Assembly: GCF_016464305.1 (NCBI RefSeq)
Contig: NZ_JAEIOJ010000009.1
Location: 186,001-250,000 of the forward strand
Direction of reading: 5' to 3'
Source of the DNA: Umezawaea beigongshangensis
Lineage (GTDB): Bacteria > Actinomycetota > Actinomycetes > Mycobacteriales > Pseudonocardiaceae
Length of the DNA: 64,000 nt
How positions within the stretch are numbered: the stretch's first letter is position 1; the number at the start of each line of letters is the position of its first letter. Shown piece after piece: positions 7,261-15,756 of the stretch. The notes beneath the pieces are model-generated. The model was not told the DNA's origin, searched no databases, and was given only the letters and a program-made list of their open reading frames with translations. The position numbers and the translations under genes were made by a program.

Positions 7261-8781
7261 TCACCCTCCTTCCGACGCGCTCCCGGTGCCCGCCGCGCTC
7301 CCGTTCATACCGGAGGGGATGGTGCGCCAGGCGACCAGGGCCGCGCCGGCGGTGATCACGGCGGCGATCACCGACGTGGTCTGCACGGCCGTGGTGAACG
7401 CCTCCCGCACGGTCTCCGCCAGTGCGGAGGCGGGGTCGAGCGCGACCAGCGCCGAGGCCGCCGAGTCCTCGACGGAGGGGCGTGCCGCGTCGGGCACGTC
7501 CAGGTTCGCCCGGTAGACCAGGTTCACCACGGACCCGAGCACGGCGATGCCGAGCACGACGCCGAGTTCGTAGGCGGTCTCGGAGATGGCCGACGCTGCG
7601 CCGGCCCGGTGCGGCGGCACCGCCGAGACGACCGCGTCCACGGTCAGCGTCATCGCCAGTCCCACGCCCATCCCGACCGGCAGGAGGGCCAGTCCCAGCC
7701 ACAGGTAGCTCTCCGCGCCTTCGGCGACCGCGACCAGCAGCAACCCGACCGCGGCGACGGCCAGCCCGGCGGCCACGGCGCGACCGGTGCCCCACCGCGC
7801 GGCGGCCGCGCCGACCACGCCGACGACCAGGACCGCGGCGATCGTGGTGGGCATCTCCGCCAACCCGGCCACCAGCGGACCGAAGCCGCGCACCAGTTGC
7901 AGGTACTGGGAGAAGAAGAACAGCAGCCCGGTGAGCGCGAAGATCGCGATGACGTTGGCCAGGACCGCGCCGCTGAACGCCCTGTTCCGGAACAGGGCGA
8001 CGTCGATCATCGGCGAGTCCGTGCGGCGCTGCCGCCGGACGAACAGGGCCCCGGCCGTCAGACCGGCCAGCGCGCAGCCCGCGGTCCACACGTCCGGGCC
8101 GGAGCCGACGGCGTGCTTGATCGCGTACACCAGCGGGGTGACGGCGGCGAAGGACAGGACGGCCGAGAGCGGGTCGAACCGGCCGGGGTCCGGATCGCGG
8201 GACTCCGGCAGCAGCAGTGCTCCCGCGACGAGGAGGACGAGCACGACGGGCACGTTGATCAGGAACACCGAGCCCCACCAGAAGCGCTCCAGCAGCGCGC
8301 CGCCCACGAGCGGTCCCAGTGCCAGGCCGCCTCCCGAGCCCGCCGACCAGATCGCGATGGCCCTGGTGCGCTCGCGCGCGTCGGGGAACAGGCCGCGGAT
8401 GATCGACAGCGTCGAGGGCATGATCGTGGCACCGGCGACGCCCAGCAGCAGGCGGGCGCCGACGAGCATCTCCGCGCTGGTGGAGAACGCCGCCAGCAGG
8501 GAGGCTGCTCCGAACGCGGCCGTGCCCGCCAGCAGCACCCTGCGGCGACCGACGCGGTCGGCGAGCGTGCCGCTGGTGACCAGCAGGCCCGCCAGTGCCA
8601 GCGAGTAGACGTCGCCGATCCACAGGATTTCGGTGGCGGTCGGAGCCAGGTCGCGGGACAGCGACGGCACGGCCAGGTAGAGCACCGTGCCGTCGACGGC
8701 CAGCAGCAGCACCGAACCCACCAGCACCGCCAGAGCGGCCCAGCGACGCCGGGAACCCGGAACGACCCGGTTGTTCGTCAT
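7261..8781 (-). CDS. MFS drug exporter, EmrB/QacA (DHA2) type, 14 TM
   Basis: A 506-residue proton-coupled efflux pump of the inner membrane. The N-terminus RRRWAALAVLVGSVLLLAVDGTVLYLAVPSLS is the DHA2 signature, with D30 in TM1. The loop motif ADRVGRRRVLL follows TM2, and motif C GLALGPLVGGALL lies in TM5. Hydrophobic stretches account for about 14 helices. The ATG at 8781 has no ribosome-binding site. A TATAGT hexamer 13 bases upstream would give a nearly leaderless mRNA, and it overlaps the TetR operator. It is the first gene of a two-gene operon with its repressor. Confidence 0.93.
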   Translation of the reverse strand: MTNNRVVPGSRRRWAALAVLVGSVLLLAVDGTVLYLAVPSLSRDLAPTATEILWIGDVYSLALAGLLVTSGTLADRVGRRRVLLAGTAAFGAASLLAAFSTSAEMLVGARLLLGVAGATIMPSTLSIIRGLFPDARERTRAIAIWSAGSGGGLALGPLVGGALLERFWWGSVFLINVPVVLVLLVAGALLLPESRDPDPGRFDPLSAVLSFAAVTPLVYAIKHAVGSGPDVWTAGCALAGLTAGALFVRRQRRTDSPMIDVALFRNRAFSGAVLANVIAIFALTGLLFFFSQYLQLVRGFGPLVAGLAEMPTTIAAVLVVGVVGAAAARWGTGRAVAAGLAVAAVGLLLVAVAEGAESYLWLGLALLPVGMGVGLAMTLTVDAVVSAVPPHRAGAASAISETAYELGVVLGIAVLGSVVNLVYRANLDVPDAARPSVEDSAASALVALDPASALAETVREAFTTAVQTTSVIAAVITAGAALVAWRTIPSGMNGSAAGTGSASEGG

Positions 8782-8791
8782 GCTTGAACTA

Positions 8792-8807
8792 TACCGTCCA
8801 GACGGTA
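8792..8807. promoter_or_regulatory. TetR operator TACCGTC-CA-GACGGTA
   Basis: A perfect 7-2-7 inverted repeat 11 bases upstream of the MFS start codon, extended outward by CT...AG. It overlaps a TATAGT -10-like hexamer on the minus strand, so binding would block transcription directly. This type of site is common for TetR repressors of efflux pumps. Confidence 0.8.
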
Positions 8808-8962
8808 CAGTTTTGTGCGCGTCGTGACCGGAGCCACGACGAACAGGCCGACCTCCCGGCGCTCGACGGCGCGCACACGCCTCGGTGTCGCCGATGTCGT
8901 CGCAGCGGACGGTGAGCACCACCCCCGGCTGGGCGACGCCGTCGTCGGGCGCGACCGGAGCG

Positions 8963-9829
8963 TCAGCGCAGCACCCGCCCGAGGAAGCCGCGCAGGTGGC
9001 CCGCGACGACGTCGAGGTGGCTCTCCAGCAGGAAGTGACCGCCGTCGACCAGGTGCACCTCCGCGTCCGCGGCGTCGCGGGCGAAGGCCCGCGCGCCCTC
9101 CGGCCCGAAGATCTCGTCGTTGCGGCCCCACACGGCGAGCACCGGAACTCCGCTGGTGCGCAGGAACTCGTGCAGCAGCGGGTAGAGCGGGCGGTTGTTC
9201 TGGTAGTCGCGGAACAGCGCCAGCTGGATCTCGTCGTTGCCCTCGCGGGAGATCAGGGCCGCGTCGTGCTCCCAGGTGTCGGGGCTGACCAGGCTCGGGT
9301 CGGGCACGCCGTGCACGTACTGCCAGCGGATCGCGTCGACGCTCAGCGCGGCGCGGACGGCGGGTTCGGTGTCGGGGCCGGGATTCGCCCCGTAGGCCCA
9401 GACGTCGGCCCAGAACGACTCGACGAAACCGTCCTCGTAGCCGTTGCCGTTCTGGGTGACCACGGCGGAGATCCGCTCGGGGTGCTTCAGCGCGAGCCGC
9501 CAGCCGACGGGGGCGCCGTAGTCCTGGACGTAGAGGGCGTAGCGCTTCAGGCCCAGCTGGTCGAGCAGTCCGGAGGTGAGTTCGGCGAGGGCGTCGAAGG
9601 TGTAGGTGAACCGCGCCGCGGACGGGGCGGCGGAGTGGCCGAAGCCGAGGTGGTCCGGCGCGATGACGCGGTGGTCCCCGGCCAGCAGCGGGATGAGCGC
9701 GCGGAACATGAACGAGCTGGTCGGGTAGCCGTGCAGCAGGACGATCGCGGGAGCGTCGGCGGGGCCCGCCTCGCGGTAGAAGATCTCGTGGCCGTCGACG
9801 GTGGCGGTCCGGTGGTGCACCGAGTTCAT
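8963..9829 (-). CDS. Alpha/beta hydrolase, haloalkane dehalogenase/epoxide hydrolase-like
   Basis: 288 residues. HGYPT (33-37) supplies the oxyanion loop. The nucleophile is an aspartate, D103, in VQDYGAPVGW, the haloalkane-dehalogenase/epoxide-hydrolase signature rather than the Ser of esterases. The acid is probably D238 and the base H265 (GGHF). The start is ATG 9829, with GAGG 7 bases upstream; an in-frame TTG at 9844 is less likely. It is divergent from the CGNR regulator across twin CTAACC-N18-GGTTAG elements, so it is probably that regulator's target. The substrate is unknown. Confidence 0.9.
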   Translation of the reverse strand: MNSVHHRTATVDGHEIFYREAGPADAPAIVLLHGYPTSSFMFRALIPLLAGDHRVIAPDHLGFGHSAAPSAARFTYTFDALAELTSGLLDQLGLKRYALYVQDYGAPVGWRLALKHPERISAVVTQNGNGYEDGFVESFWADVWAYGANPGPDTEPAVRAALSVDAIRWQYVHGVPDPSLVSPDTWEHDAALISREGNDEIQLALFRDYQNNRPLYPLLHEFLRTSGVPVLAVWGRNDEIFGPEGARAFARDAADAEVHLVDGGHFLLESHLDVVAGHLRGFLGRVLR

Positions 9830-9831
9830 GT

Positions 9832-9918
9832 CTAACCTCTTCAAAGATTTGATCCGGTTAGTTCCTCACCAGGCAAGCACGGGGTGGGCTAACCTGTCAA
9901 AGGATGTGATCCGGTTAG
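9832..9918. promoter_or_regulatory. Twin CTAACC-N18-GGTTAG elements between hydrolase and CGNR regulator
   Basis: Element 1 (9832-9861) and element 2 (9889-9918) are 30-bp near-copies in direct orientation, 57 bp apart. Each starts CTAACC, contains TCAAAG and TGATCC, and ends GGTTAG, so each is also an inverted repeat with 6-bp arms and an 18-base spacer. Element 1 overlaps the ribosome-binding site and start region of the hydrolase gene; element 2 lies just before the regulator gene. Probably operators for the CGNR protein. Confidence 0.7.
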
Positions 9919-9934
9919 AAGGGGGCGGGGCCCG

Positions 9935-10414
9935 ATGGACGTGCTGCTGGACCTGCTCAACAGCAGGCCGCTGGTCAACGGTGAGGAGCAGGACGCGCTG
10001 GGCGACCCGGCCGCTGGCAGGCGCTGGGCGCGGGAGCACGGCGGCGACGGCAGCCTCGCGGAACTGGCGCTGCTGCGCGAGGCGCGGGACCTCCTGCGGG
10101 ACGTGGTGAGCGGTCACAGCCCTCCCGCCGCGCTGAGCCCGCTGCTCGACGGGGTCCGCCGGGTCCCGGAGTTCACCTCGGACGGGCTGCGGTGGACGGT
10201 CGAGACTCCCCCGCACGCCCGGCTGGCCGTCGAGGTGGTCCTGGCCTGGGCCGCCGCCGAGGAGCAGCTGCCCGGCCGGTTGCGCCCCTGCGCCAACGAC
10301 GAGTGCCAGCTCTTCCTGCTCGACCGCAGCCGCGCCAACCGCGCCCGCTGGTGCTCGATGGCCGTCTGCGGCAACCGCGAGAAGGCACGCCGCCACTACG
10401 AACGCACCCGCTGA
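9935..10414 (+). CDS. CGNR zinc-finger (ABATE-type) transcriptional regulator
   Basis: 159 residues. An N-terminal all-helical ABATE-like segment (about 1-110, stress-sensing in the family description) is followed by a C-terminal CGNR zinc finger. The finger has the Cys pair in CANDEC and the pair WC...VC, ending CGNREKARRHYERTR. Many family members have a longer N-terminal domain, so this is a short version. The start is supported by a purine-rich GAAGGGGG upstream. It is divergent from an alpha/beta hydrolase with twin inverted elements between them. Its last 203 bp are duplicated at 15557-15759 with about 97% identity. Confidence 0.9.
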   Translation: MDVLLDLLNSRPLVNGEEQDALGDPAAGRRWAREHGGDGSLAELALLREARDLLRDVVSGHSPPAALSPLLDGVRRVPEFTSDGLRWTVETPPHARLAVEVVLAWAAAEEQLPGRLRPCANDECQLFLLDRSRANRARWCSMAVCGNREKARRHYERTR

Positions 10415-10417
10415 TCC
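10215..10417 (+). repeat. Source copy of a 203-bp duplication (partner 15557-15759)
   Basis: This 3' part of the CGNR gene matches 15557-15759 base for base except for about six substitutions, with no gaps. Five of the changes are synonymous and one gives Ala to Thr. The offset is 5342 bp and both copies have the same orientation. The full gene is here, so this is the parental or intact paralogue and the other is a truncated copy. Confidence 0.9.
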
Positions 10418-10489
10418 GCCGGGGAACGCGGCGACACGGAGCTCTCGCGACACCGCTGTGGACGGTCGTCGGCGAGCTCGTGCGGCCGG

Positions 10490-11863
10490 TCAGGTCCGCG
10501 CGGTGACGCGGAGCGCGAGCCGGGGACGCAGCGCGGCGGACGGCACGGTGCGCACCGGGCGGTAGGACACCGGGTCCAGGCGCCAGCGACCGGCGACGGA
10601 GGCCAGGACGAGCACCGCCTCGGTGAGCGCGAACCGGTCGCCGATGCACTTGCGCGCCCCGACCGCGAACGGGATGTAGCCGGTGCGCGGGGGCGGCGGG
10701 CGGGACGGGCCCCACCGGTCGAGGTCGAACACGGTGGCGTCGGGGAACACGTCGTCGCGGTTCTGGACGGTCACCGCGCTGTAGGCGATGGTGCTGCCCC
10801 TCGGGAAGCGGTGCCCGCCGAGCGTGGTGTCGACGCTGGTCTCCCGCGTCAGCAACCACCCCGGCGGCCACAGCCGCAGGGTCTCGTCGAAGATCGCGGC
10901 GGTCACGGGCAGAGCGGGCAGGTCGCCGTGGGCCGGTGCGCGACCGGCGAGGACGGCGTCGACCTCCTCGTGCAGCCTGCGTTGCACGTCGGGCCGGGTG
11001 GCCAGCACGTGCAGCGCCCAGGACAGCGTGCTGGAGACGGTCTCCACCCCGGCGATGGCGAAGGTCACGACCTGGTCGACGACCTCGGTGTCCGACAACC
11101 CCCGACCGGCGTCGGCGGACTCGGCGTCCCGCGCGGCCAGCAGACCGGAGAGCAGATCGCCGCGGTCGACGCCGCTCGCCCTGCGCTCGGCCACGACACC
11201 CGCCGCGGTGGCGCGCAACCGGCGCAGAGCGCGGTCGAAGCGGCGGTTCATCGGCAACGGCAGGCGATCGGCCCACGCCGGGAGGAACATCCGCACGCTC
11301 AGCGCCTCGGCCAGGTGGACGATGTCCTCCCGCGCGTCGCGCAGCGCCCGCGGCGGGATCGTGTCCGAGAAGACGGTGGCGACCAGCATCCGCGAGGTCA
11401 GCGCCGACAGCTCCCCGAACACGTCGAGCGTCGCGCCGTCGCGCCAGCCGCGCAGCACCTCGTCGATCTCCCCGGCCATGATCGCGGCGTAGCCGGGCAT
11501 CCGGTCGGTCCGGAACGCCGGTTGCAGCAACCGCCGCAGTCGGCGGTGATCGCGGTGGGGGCATCCGGCCAGGCCGTTGCCCATGATCTCCACGACCCGC
11601 TCGAAGAACGGTCCGCCCTTGTCGAACGTGCGGTCGTCGAGCAGCAACTGCCGGGTCAGCGCGGGATCGCACACCACCACCGCGTCGACCGGCCCCATCC
11701 GCACCCGTACCAGATCACCGTGCTCGGGCAGTGACCACAGGAACCCGATCGGATCGCGCAGCAGCGCCACCGCGTGCCCGAGCACCGGCAGCGCGCCCGG
11801 CGCCATCGCGATCACACCGCCCGCCCGGTCCGCGCCGTCCGGCTGAGCCCGGGACGTCGACAC
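10490..11863 (-). CDS. Cytochrome P450
   Basis: A 457-residue soluble monooxygenase. The I-helix oxygen-binding motif AGVETVSS is followed by ExxR in ETLR, and the heme loop FAVGARKCIGDRFA carries the Cys ligand at C406. MAPGALPVLGHA near the N-terminus is the Pro-rich start typical of terpene- and fatty-acid-oxidising bacterial P450s. The GTG at 11863 is chosen because AGGAGG lies 7 bases upstream; an upstream in-frame GTG at 11944 has no such site. No ferredoxin, ferredoxin reductase or terpene cyclase is adjacent, so redox partners come from elsewhere and the substrate is open. Confidence 0.94.
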   Translation of the reverse strand: MSTSRAQPDGADRAGGVIAMAPGALPVLGHAVALLRDPIGFLWSLPEHGDLVRVRMGPVDAVVVCDPALTRQLLLDDRTFDKGGPFFERVVEIMGNGLAGCPHRDHRRLRRLLQPAFRTDRMPGYAAIMAGEIDEVLRGWRDGATLDVFGELSALTSRMLVATVFSDTIPPRALRDAREDIVHLAEALSVRMFLPAWADRLPLPMNRRFDRALRRLRATAAGVVAERRASGVDRGDLLSGLLAARDAESADAGRGLSDTEVVDQVVTFAIAGVETVSSTLSWALHVLATRPDVQRRLHEEVDAVLAGRAPAHGDLPALPVTAAIFDETLRLWPPGWLLTRETSVDTTLGGHRFPRGSTIAYSAVTVQNRDDVFPDATVFDLDRWGPSRPPPPRTGYIPFAVGARKCIGDRFALTEAVLVLASVAGRWRLDPVSYRPVRTVPSAALRPRLALRVTART

Positions 11864-12064
11864 GGCGGACCTCCTGCGCGGCCGGAGCTGACCCTGCCCG
11901 GCCAGTCTCCCGATCCTCCGGGACCGGCGCCAGCACCCCGCCACCTCTGGGCGACGGGATCACCCGCACGCGCGAACGCGCCCCGCGCGGGTACCGCCGC
12001 ACCGCCCCGCCGGTTCTGGCCGCACCTGCCCCCGGAGACCCGCGACCAGCGCCGAGGCCCCCGG

Positions 12065-12541
12065 TCATCCCGCGGGGAAACGGTCCGGCAGCGCTTGCAG
12101 CAGGTGCGGCGACGGGGCGAAGCCGTGCCGCCGGTAGAGCGGCACGGCGCGTCCCGACGAGTGCACGGTCACCCGTTCCAGCCCGAGTTCCGCGGCCAGG
12201 CTCAGGAGCGCCTCGACCAGCACGCCGCCGAGACCGCCGTCGCGAGCCTCCGGCACCACGTACACGCACTGCACGTCACCGCACACTCGCGACAGCGCCC
12301 CCGGCGCGGGCACGCGAGCGGTGACCGCGAGGAACCCCATCCCGATCACCCCCTCCCCGTCCACCAGGACCAGGCACGGGTGCGTGGTCGCGTTCTCCCG
12401 CGCCCACCGTGCGAACTCCCGCACGAACTCCTCGCGACCAGCGCCGGGCGCACCGTCGTGCTCGGCCACCCAGCGCCACCGCAACCCGGCCACGGCGGCG
12501 AACTCGGCAGCTCGCGCGGGACGGACCTCGATCCTCGTCAT
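12065..12541 (-). CDS. GNAT-family N-acetyltransferase
   Basis: 158 residues covering a whole GNAT fold. Strand beta-4 is GDVQCVYVVPEARDGGLGGVLVEALL; here the acetyl-CoA loop has D-G-G-L-G-G in place of the usual Q/R-x-x-G-x-G/A. The end is VPLYRRHGF. The ATG at 12541 has no clear ribosome-binding site. It follows directly on the remains of a glycosyltransferase pseudogene whose broken frame runs into this one, so it may have been translationally coupled to that gene before it decayed. Confidence 0.85.
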   Translation of the reverse strand: MTRIEVRPARAAEFAAVAGLRWRWVAEHDGAPGAGREEFVREFARWARENATTHPCLVLVDGEGVIGMGFLAVTARVPAPGALSRVCGDVQCVYVVPEARDGGLGGVLVEALLSLAAELGLERVTVHSSGRAVPLYRRHGFAPSPHLLQALPDRFPAG

Positions 12542-12649
12542 GCCCCCGATCCTGGACCGCCGCACCGCCCCGCGGCGCACAACGGCGGCCGCTCGCCGGG
12601 ATGAACCCGTTCGGTTGTCCGGCACCCGTGCCGATCCGGCTCGGCGCAG

Positions 12650-13188
12650 CCCACGCCGTGTCCCGTCCGCGCCGCGGGCCGCCCCGCCGCTGCCGCGGAC
12701 GACCTCCCGCACCCGGTCGAGGGCGGTGCGCACGGAGGGGTCGGAAGCGACCCGGTCGACGGCGGCGCGCAGTTCCTCCGCGGTGACGGTGCCGGGGTCC
12801 AGCCGCTCCCCCAGCCCGAGTTCGACGACCCGGTCGGCGTTGACCACCTGTTCGGGCGTCCGGGGGCAGGACGACCAGCGGGACGCCGCGGCGCAACGCC
12901 CCCACGACCGGGTTCATCCCGGCGCGGGAGACAAAGGCGGCGGCGTGCCGGAGCACGGCGAGCCGGGGGAACCGAGATCGTACGTCCACAGTGGAGGGAA
13001 GTGGGCCCGGTGCGCGATGTCGGTGTCGCCCACGGACGTCGCCACCCGCCGCGCGCCAGCACCGGCGACGGCGTCGGCGTGCTCCGGAGCCGTGGCGCAC
13101 TCCACCCGGTGGCCACGCCGGAGCAGTTCCTCGACCGGGGCAGGATCGGCGTGACGTGACCGCGGCCGGTCAGGACGGCGAACAGCAC
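12650..13188 (-). pseudogene. Decayed macrolide-type (MGT/GT1) glycosyltransferase
   Basis: Pieces of one GT1 protein appear in different frames. GTG 13188 opens with [13 protein letters not shown], the family N-terminus. The next frame continues EELLRRGHRVECATAPEHAD up to WTYDL. A third frame has LRHAAAFVSRAGMNPVV, the UDP-sugar-binding C-terminal region, and a fourth has NADRVVELGLGERLDPG. At least three frameshifts and loss of roughly 200 central residues are needed to join them. It is clearly non-functional. The 3' end cannot be fixed, because the last frame runs into the acetyltransferase gene. Confidence 0.8.
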
Positions 13189-14027
13189 GCGCGAGGACGC
13201 ACCTCCGCAGCGCAGGAGCGGTCACCGTCCGCACCAGCGGACCACCGCCCCGGCAGGGCGTGCTCGGTGAACCGGCCGGCGGCGGTGAAACCGAGGCGCC
13301 GGTAGACGGGTTCGCCGTCGCTCGACGCCTGGAGGACCGCGGTCGTGGCACCGGCCGCGCGCGCGGCGCGCAGGACCGCCGAGGTGATCGCGCCGCCGTG
13401 GCCGCGACGGCGGTCGGCGGCCAGGGTGGCGATGTTGTAGATGCCAGCCACGCCCGCGTGCAGGAACGCCTCCGCCGTGCACACCGGGCGTCCGTCGACC
13501 CGGCCGATCAGGTAGCGGGCCGGGTGGGCGGGGGCGAGCGCGCGGTCGGCGACGTCGGCGTAGAAGCGGCGAACGGTGGCCGCGGGCGGGTCCCAGTTGG
13601 CGGCGAGGACGGCGGCGAAGTCGGCCAGGTCCTCCGGCGTGGTCACCTGGCTGATGTCGAGGCCGTTCGTCGGCGTCGGCGGCGGCAGGTCCGTCAGATC
13701 GCGCCACATGCCGCTCTCGGAGTCCGCCGCGGGCAGACCGGCCGCCGCGAGCAGGTGTCCGAGGCCGTGCGGACGGGAGGCGGGGCCGACCCACCAGGCG
13801 AACGGGCGACCGGTGGCGCGCACGTGCTCGACGGTCTGTTCGACGCGCCGGACCGCGTCCCGCGGGGCGAAGCGGGCGTTCGCGACGAGGTTGAACGTGT
13901 CGTCGTCCAGGCCGCTGTCGGCGACCAGCAGGTCACCGGTCTCGACGACGGTGGCGCTCGGCGAGTTCCGGTGCAGGTGGGCGGCGTGCTCGGCGAGGTT
14001 GTGCTCCATCGCCTCCTCGATCGTCAC
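13170..14027 (-). CDS. GNAT-family N-acetyltransferase
   Basis: 285 residues. A variable N-terminal domain is followed by a C-terminal GNAT with the acetyl-CoA loop in [18 protein letters not shown] and the end strand EPVYRRLGF. The last ~20 residues (from about [12 protein letters not shown]) are atypical and overlap the start of the glycosyltransferase pseudogene, so the present stop may have been created by local rearrangement. The ATG at 14027 is preceded by a weak purine stretch. The substrate is unknown. Confidence 0.88.
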   Translation of the reverse strand: MTIEEAMEHNLAEHAAHLHRNSPSATVVETGDLLVADSGLDDDTFNLVANARFAPRDAVRRVEQTVEHVRATGRPFAWWVGPASRPHGLGHLLAAAGLPAADSESGMWRDLTDLPPPTPTNGLDISQVTTPEDLADFAAVLAANWDPPAATVRRFYADVADRALAPAHPARYLIGRVDGRPVCTAEAFLHAGVAGIYNIATLAADRRRGHGGAITSAVLRAARAAGATTAVLQASSDGEPVYRRLGFTAAGRFTEHALPGRWSAGADGDRSCAAEVRPRACCSPS

Positions 14028-14084
14028 GGCTGAGCACGGTACCCGCCGGACGAAACGTGATCACCGGGGTTTCCCGCCCTCCGG

Positions 14085-14816
14085 CTACCCGCGATCCGCG
14101 CTCGGCTCCGGTCTGGCGTGCAGGATCTCGCGCCCCTGCTCCGCGGCGCGGGTGATGCTCTCGGAGACGAAGTCCACGAAACGGGCGATGTTCTCCAGGC
14201 GCGCGGCGGCCGGGGTGCCCGGTCCGAGGACTCCGACGCCCCGCCGGGCGATCCCGACGAGGTGAGCGGTGGAGCGGGCGCTGGTCATCATCGACCGGTA
14301 CCAGACGTCGTCGTCGACGACGTAGCGCTCGCGGCGGCGCTCGTCGCGTTCCCGGCGGACCAGGCCGTGCTCTTCGAGGTACGTGATCGCCTTGGAGATC
14401 GACGCCGGGCTGACCCGGAGGCGCTGGACGAGCTCGGCCGCGGTGAGGCTGCCCGCGTCGGTGGTGGACAGGCACGCCAGCACCTTCGCCATCATCTTCG
14501 GCGTGCCCGTGCGCATCAGGACGGTCGTGAACGTCTCCTGGTAGTCGCGCACGGCCTCGGCGTCGCGTCCGTGGGCCTGCGGGAGCACCTGCGGATCTCG
14601 GGACGCGACGCGCCTGCGCCGGTGGGCGCGGTGCTCGGTGGCGCGGTGGGCGAGGTCGGCGCGGTAGGCGGCGGGACCGCCGTTGCGCCCGACCTCGCGC
14701 GTGACCGTCGAGGTCGGGCGGTCGAGACCTCGGGCGATCTCCGCGTAGGCCAGGCCGTCGGCCAGTCCCAGCGCGATCTGCTGTCGGTCCTGCTGGGTGA
14801 GCCTGCCTCCCGGCAC
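14085..14816 (-). CDS. Regulator with IS30-type HTH fused to a GbsR/MarR-like domain
   Basis: 243 residues in two parts. Residues 1-65 (RLTQQDRQQIALGLADGLAY, then EIARGLDRPTSTVTREVGRN) match the N-terminal helix-turn-helix of IS30-family transposases. About residues 90-200 form a MarR/GbsR winged helix (LTAAELVQRLRVSPASISKA, then LEEHGLVRRERDERRRE). Such fusions occur as regulators in actinomycetes; no transposase catalytic (DDE) domain is present, so this is not an insertion sequence. It stands alone next to the holin-like gene; targets are unknown. Confidence 0.85.
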   Translation of the reverse strand: MPGGRLTQQDRQQIALGLADGLAYAEIARGLDRPTSTVTREVGRNGGPAAYRADLAHRATEHRAHRRRRVASRDPQVLPQAHGRDAEAVRDYQETFTTVLMRTGTPKMMAKVLACLSTTDAGSLTAAELVQRLRVSPASISKAITYLEEHGLVRRERDERRRERYVVDDDVWYRSMMTSARSTAHLVGIARRGVGVLGPGTPAAARLENIARFVDFVSESITRAAEQGREILHARPEPSADRG

Positions 14817-14909
14817 CGCGACCTCCTCCGTGCGTCCTCCCCCTCAGCGTACGACCGCCGCCACGACGAGGACGGGAACGGCGGCCGACGCGGGAAGCCC
14901 GGTCGCGCC

Positions 14910-15287
14910 TCAGGCCGCGACCGTCGCCGGGGCCGCCGCGACGTTGGAGCTGAACCCGCGCTCCGCCGGTGTGGCGGGGCTGGTCTGGGTGCGGTTGAAC
15001 ATGCCGATGACGACCGCCACCAGACCGATCAGGGTGCCGGTCTGCTCGGAGGTCAGGGTCAGGCCGAAGCCGATCAGCAGTGCCAGCACGGCATCGGACA
15101 GGGCCAGCACGACGCTGGCGAGCGTGTCCTTGGTGGCCCGCGCGACGTAGACGCCCAGCAGGGCAGCCACCGCCGCGTTGACCAGGCTGATCTGCTCGGC
15201 CGACCAGCTCAGGCCGAGCGAGACGACGAGGGCGATGGCGGCCTTGATGAGCCCGGCCACCAGGGCCGGTTCACGTCCGAAGATCAT
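14910..15287 (-). CDS. Phage holin-like small membrane protein
   Basis: 125 residues starting MIFGREPALVAGLIKAAIAL, with about four hydrophobic segments up to residue 95 and a soluble Ala/Thr-rich tail. The beginning (REPAL, a first helix ending before SAEQ) and size match small membrane proteins annotated as holins or holin-like in actinobacteriophages, and no other family fits. The ATG at 15287 has a strong ribosome-binding site, GAGGGGAAG. No endolysin, tail or capsid gene is nearby, so it is either a lone phage remnant or a domesticated gene. Lytic function is unproven. Confidence 0.65.
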   Translation of the reverse strand: MIFGREPALVAGLIKAAIALVVSLGLSWSAEQISLVNAAVAALLGVYVARATKDTLASVVLALSDAVLALLIGFGLTLTSEQTGTLIGLVAVVIGMFNRTQTSPATPAERGFSSNVAAAPATVAA

Positions 15288-15415
15288 GGCTTCCCCTCGG
15301 TGCGAGCGGTTCGCGCTGGTGCGCGCATCATGGCAACGCGACCGTCACCGACCCGCGTCGCCACCGTCGCGCGGCAGTCACGGGAGCGTCACCGGCGCAC
15401 GCGGCGGCTCGCCGA

Positions 15416-15556
15416 TCACGCCGCCCGCGCCAGGCGTCCACGACGCATCGCCCGGTAGACGGCCAGCATCGCGCGGATGCCGCCGGGCATCGAGCAGCAG
15501 CGCACGTACTCCTCGATCGCGTCCGGTGTGGCGCTGTCCGGGTGGCCGCGCTCGTT
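15416..15556 (-). pseudogene. C-terminal fragment of an alpha/beta hydrolase
   Basis: A 46-codon stretch with a stop at 15416 reads DAIEEYVRCCSMPGGIRAM and onward. The pattern E-Y-V-R-x-x-S-x-P-G-x-x-R-A, then Y-R-A, is typical of the cap region of epoxide-hydrolase-like alpha/beta hydrolases. The frame ends abruptly at base 15556, exactly where homology to the CGNR gene begins on the other strand, so it was cut by a recombination or deletion event. It is a different family member from the intact hydrolase at 8963-9829. Confidence 0.6.
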
Positions 15557-15756
15557 ACGCCCGGCTGGCCGTCGAGGTGGTCCTGGCCTGGGCCACCGCC
15601 GAGGAGCAGCTGCCCGGTCGGCTGCGTCCCTGCGCCAACGACGAGTGCCAGCTGTTCCTGCTCGACCGCAGCCGCGCCAACCGCGCCCGCTGGTGCTCGA
15701 TGGCCGTCTGCGGCAACCGCGAGAAGGCGCGCCGCCACTACGAACGCACCCGCTGA
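15557..15756 (+). pseudogene. Truncated CGNR zinc-finger gene (3' end only)
   Basis: It encodes the last 65 residues of the CGNR regulator at 9935-10414, including the whole zinc finger (CANDEC to CGNREKARRHYERTR), with one amino-acid change. Homology covers 15557-15759 at about 97% of bases and stops sharply on the left. There is no start codon with a ribosome-binding site in front, so expression is unlikely. The few, mostly silent differences suggest a fairly recent duplication or a conserved paralogue that has only just been truncated. Confidence 0.85.

Noticed and set aside
8782-8962. A protein-like minus-strand stretch (RREVGLFVVAPVTTRTK) between the MFS pump and the hydrolase gene.
   Set aside because: Too short, without a start signal, and it runs into the pump operator; at most a remnant that I could not name.
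14085-14816. An IS30-family insertion sequence, suggested by the transposase-like helix-turn-helix.
   Set aside because: There is no DDE catalytic domain, terminal inverted repeats or target duplication; the rest of the protein is a MarR-like regulator.
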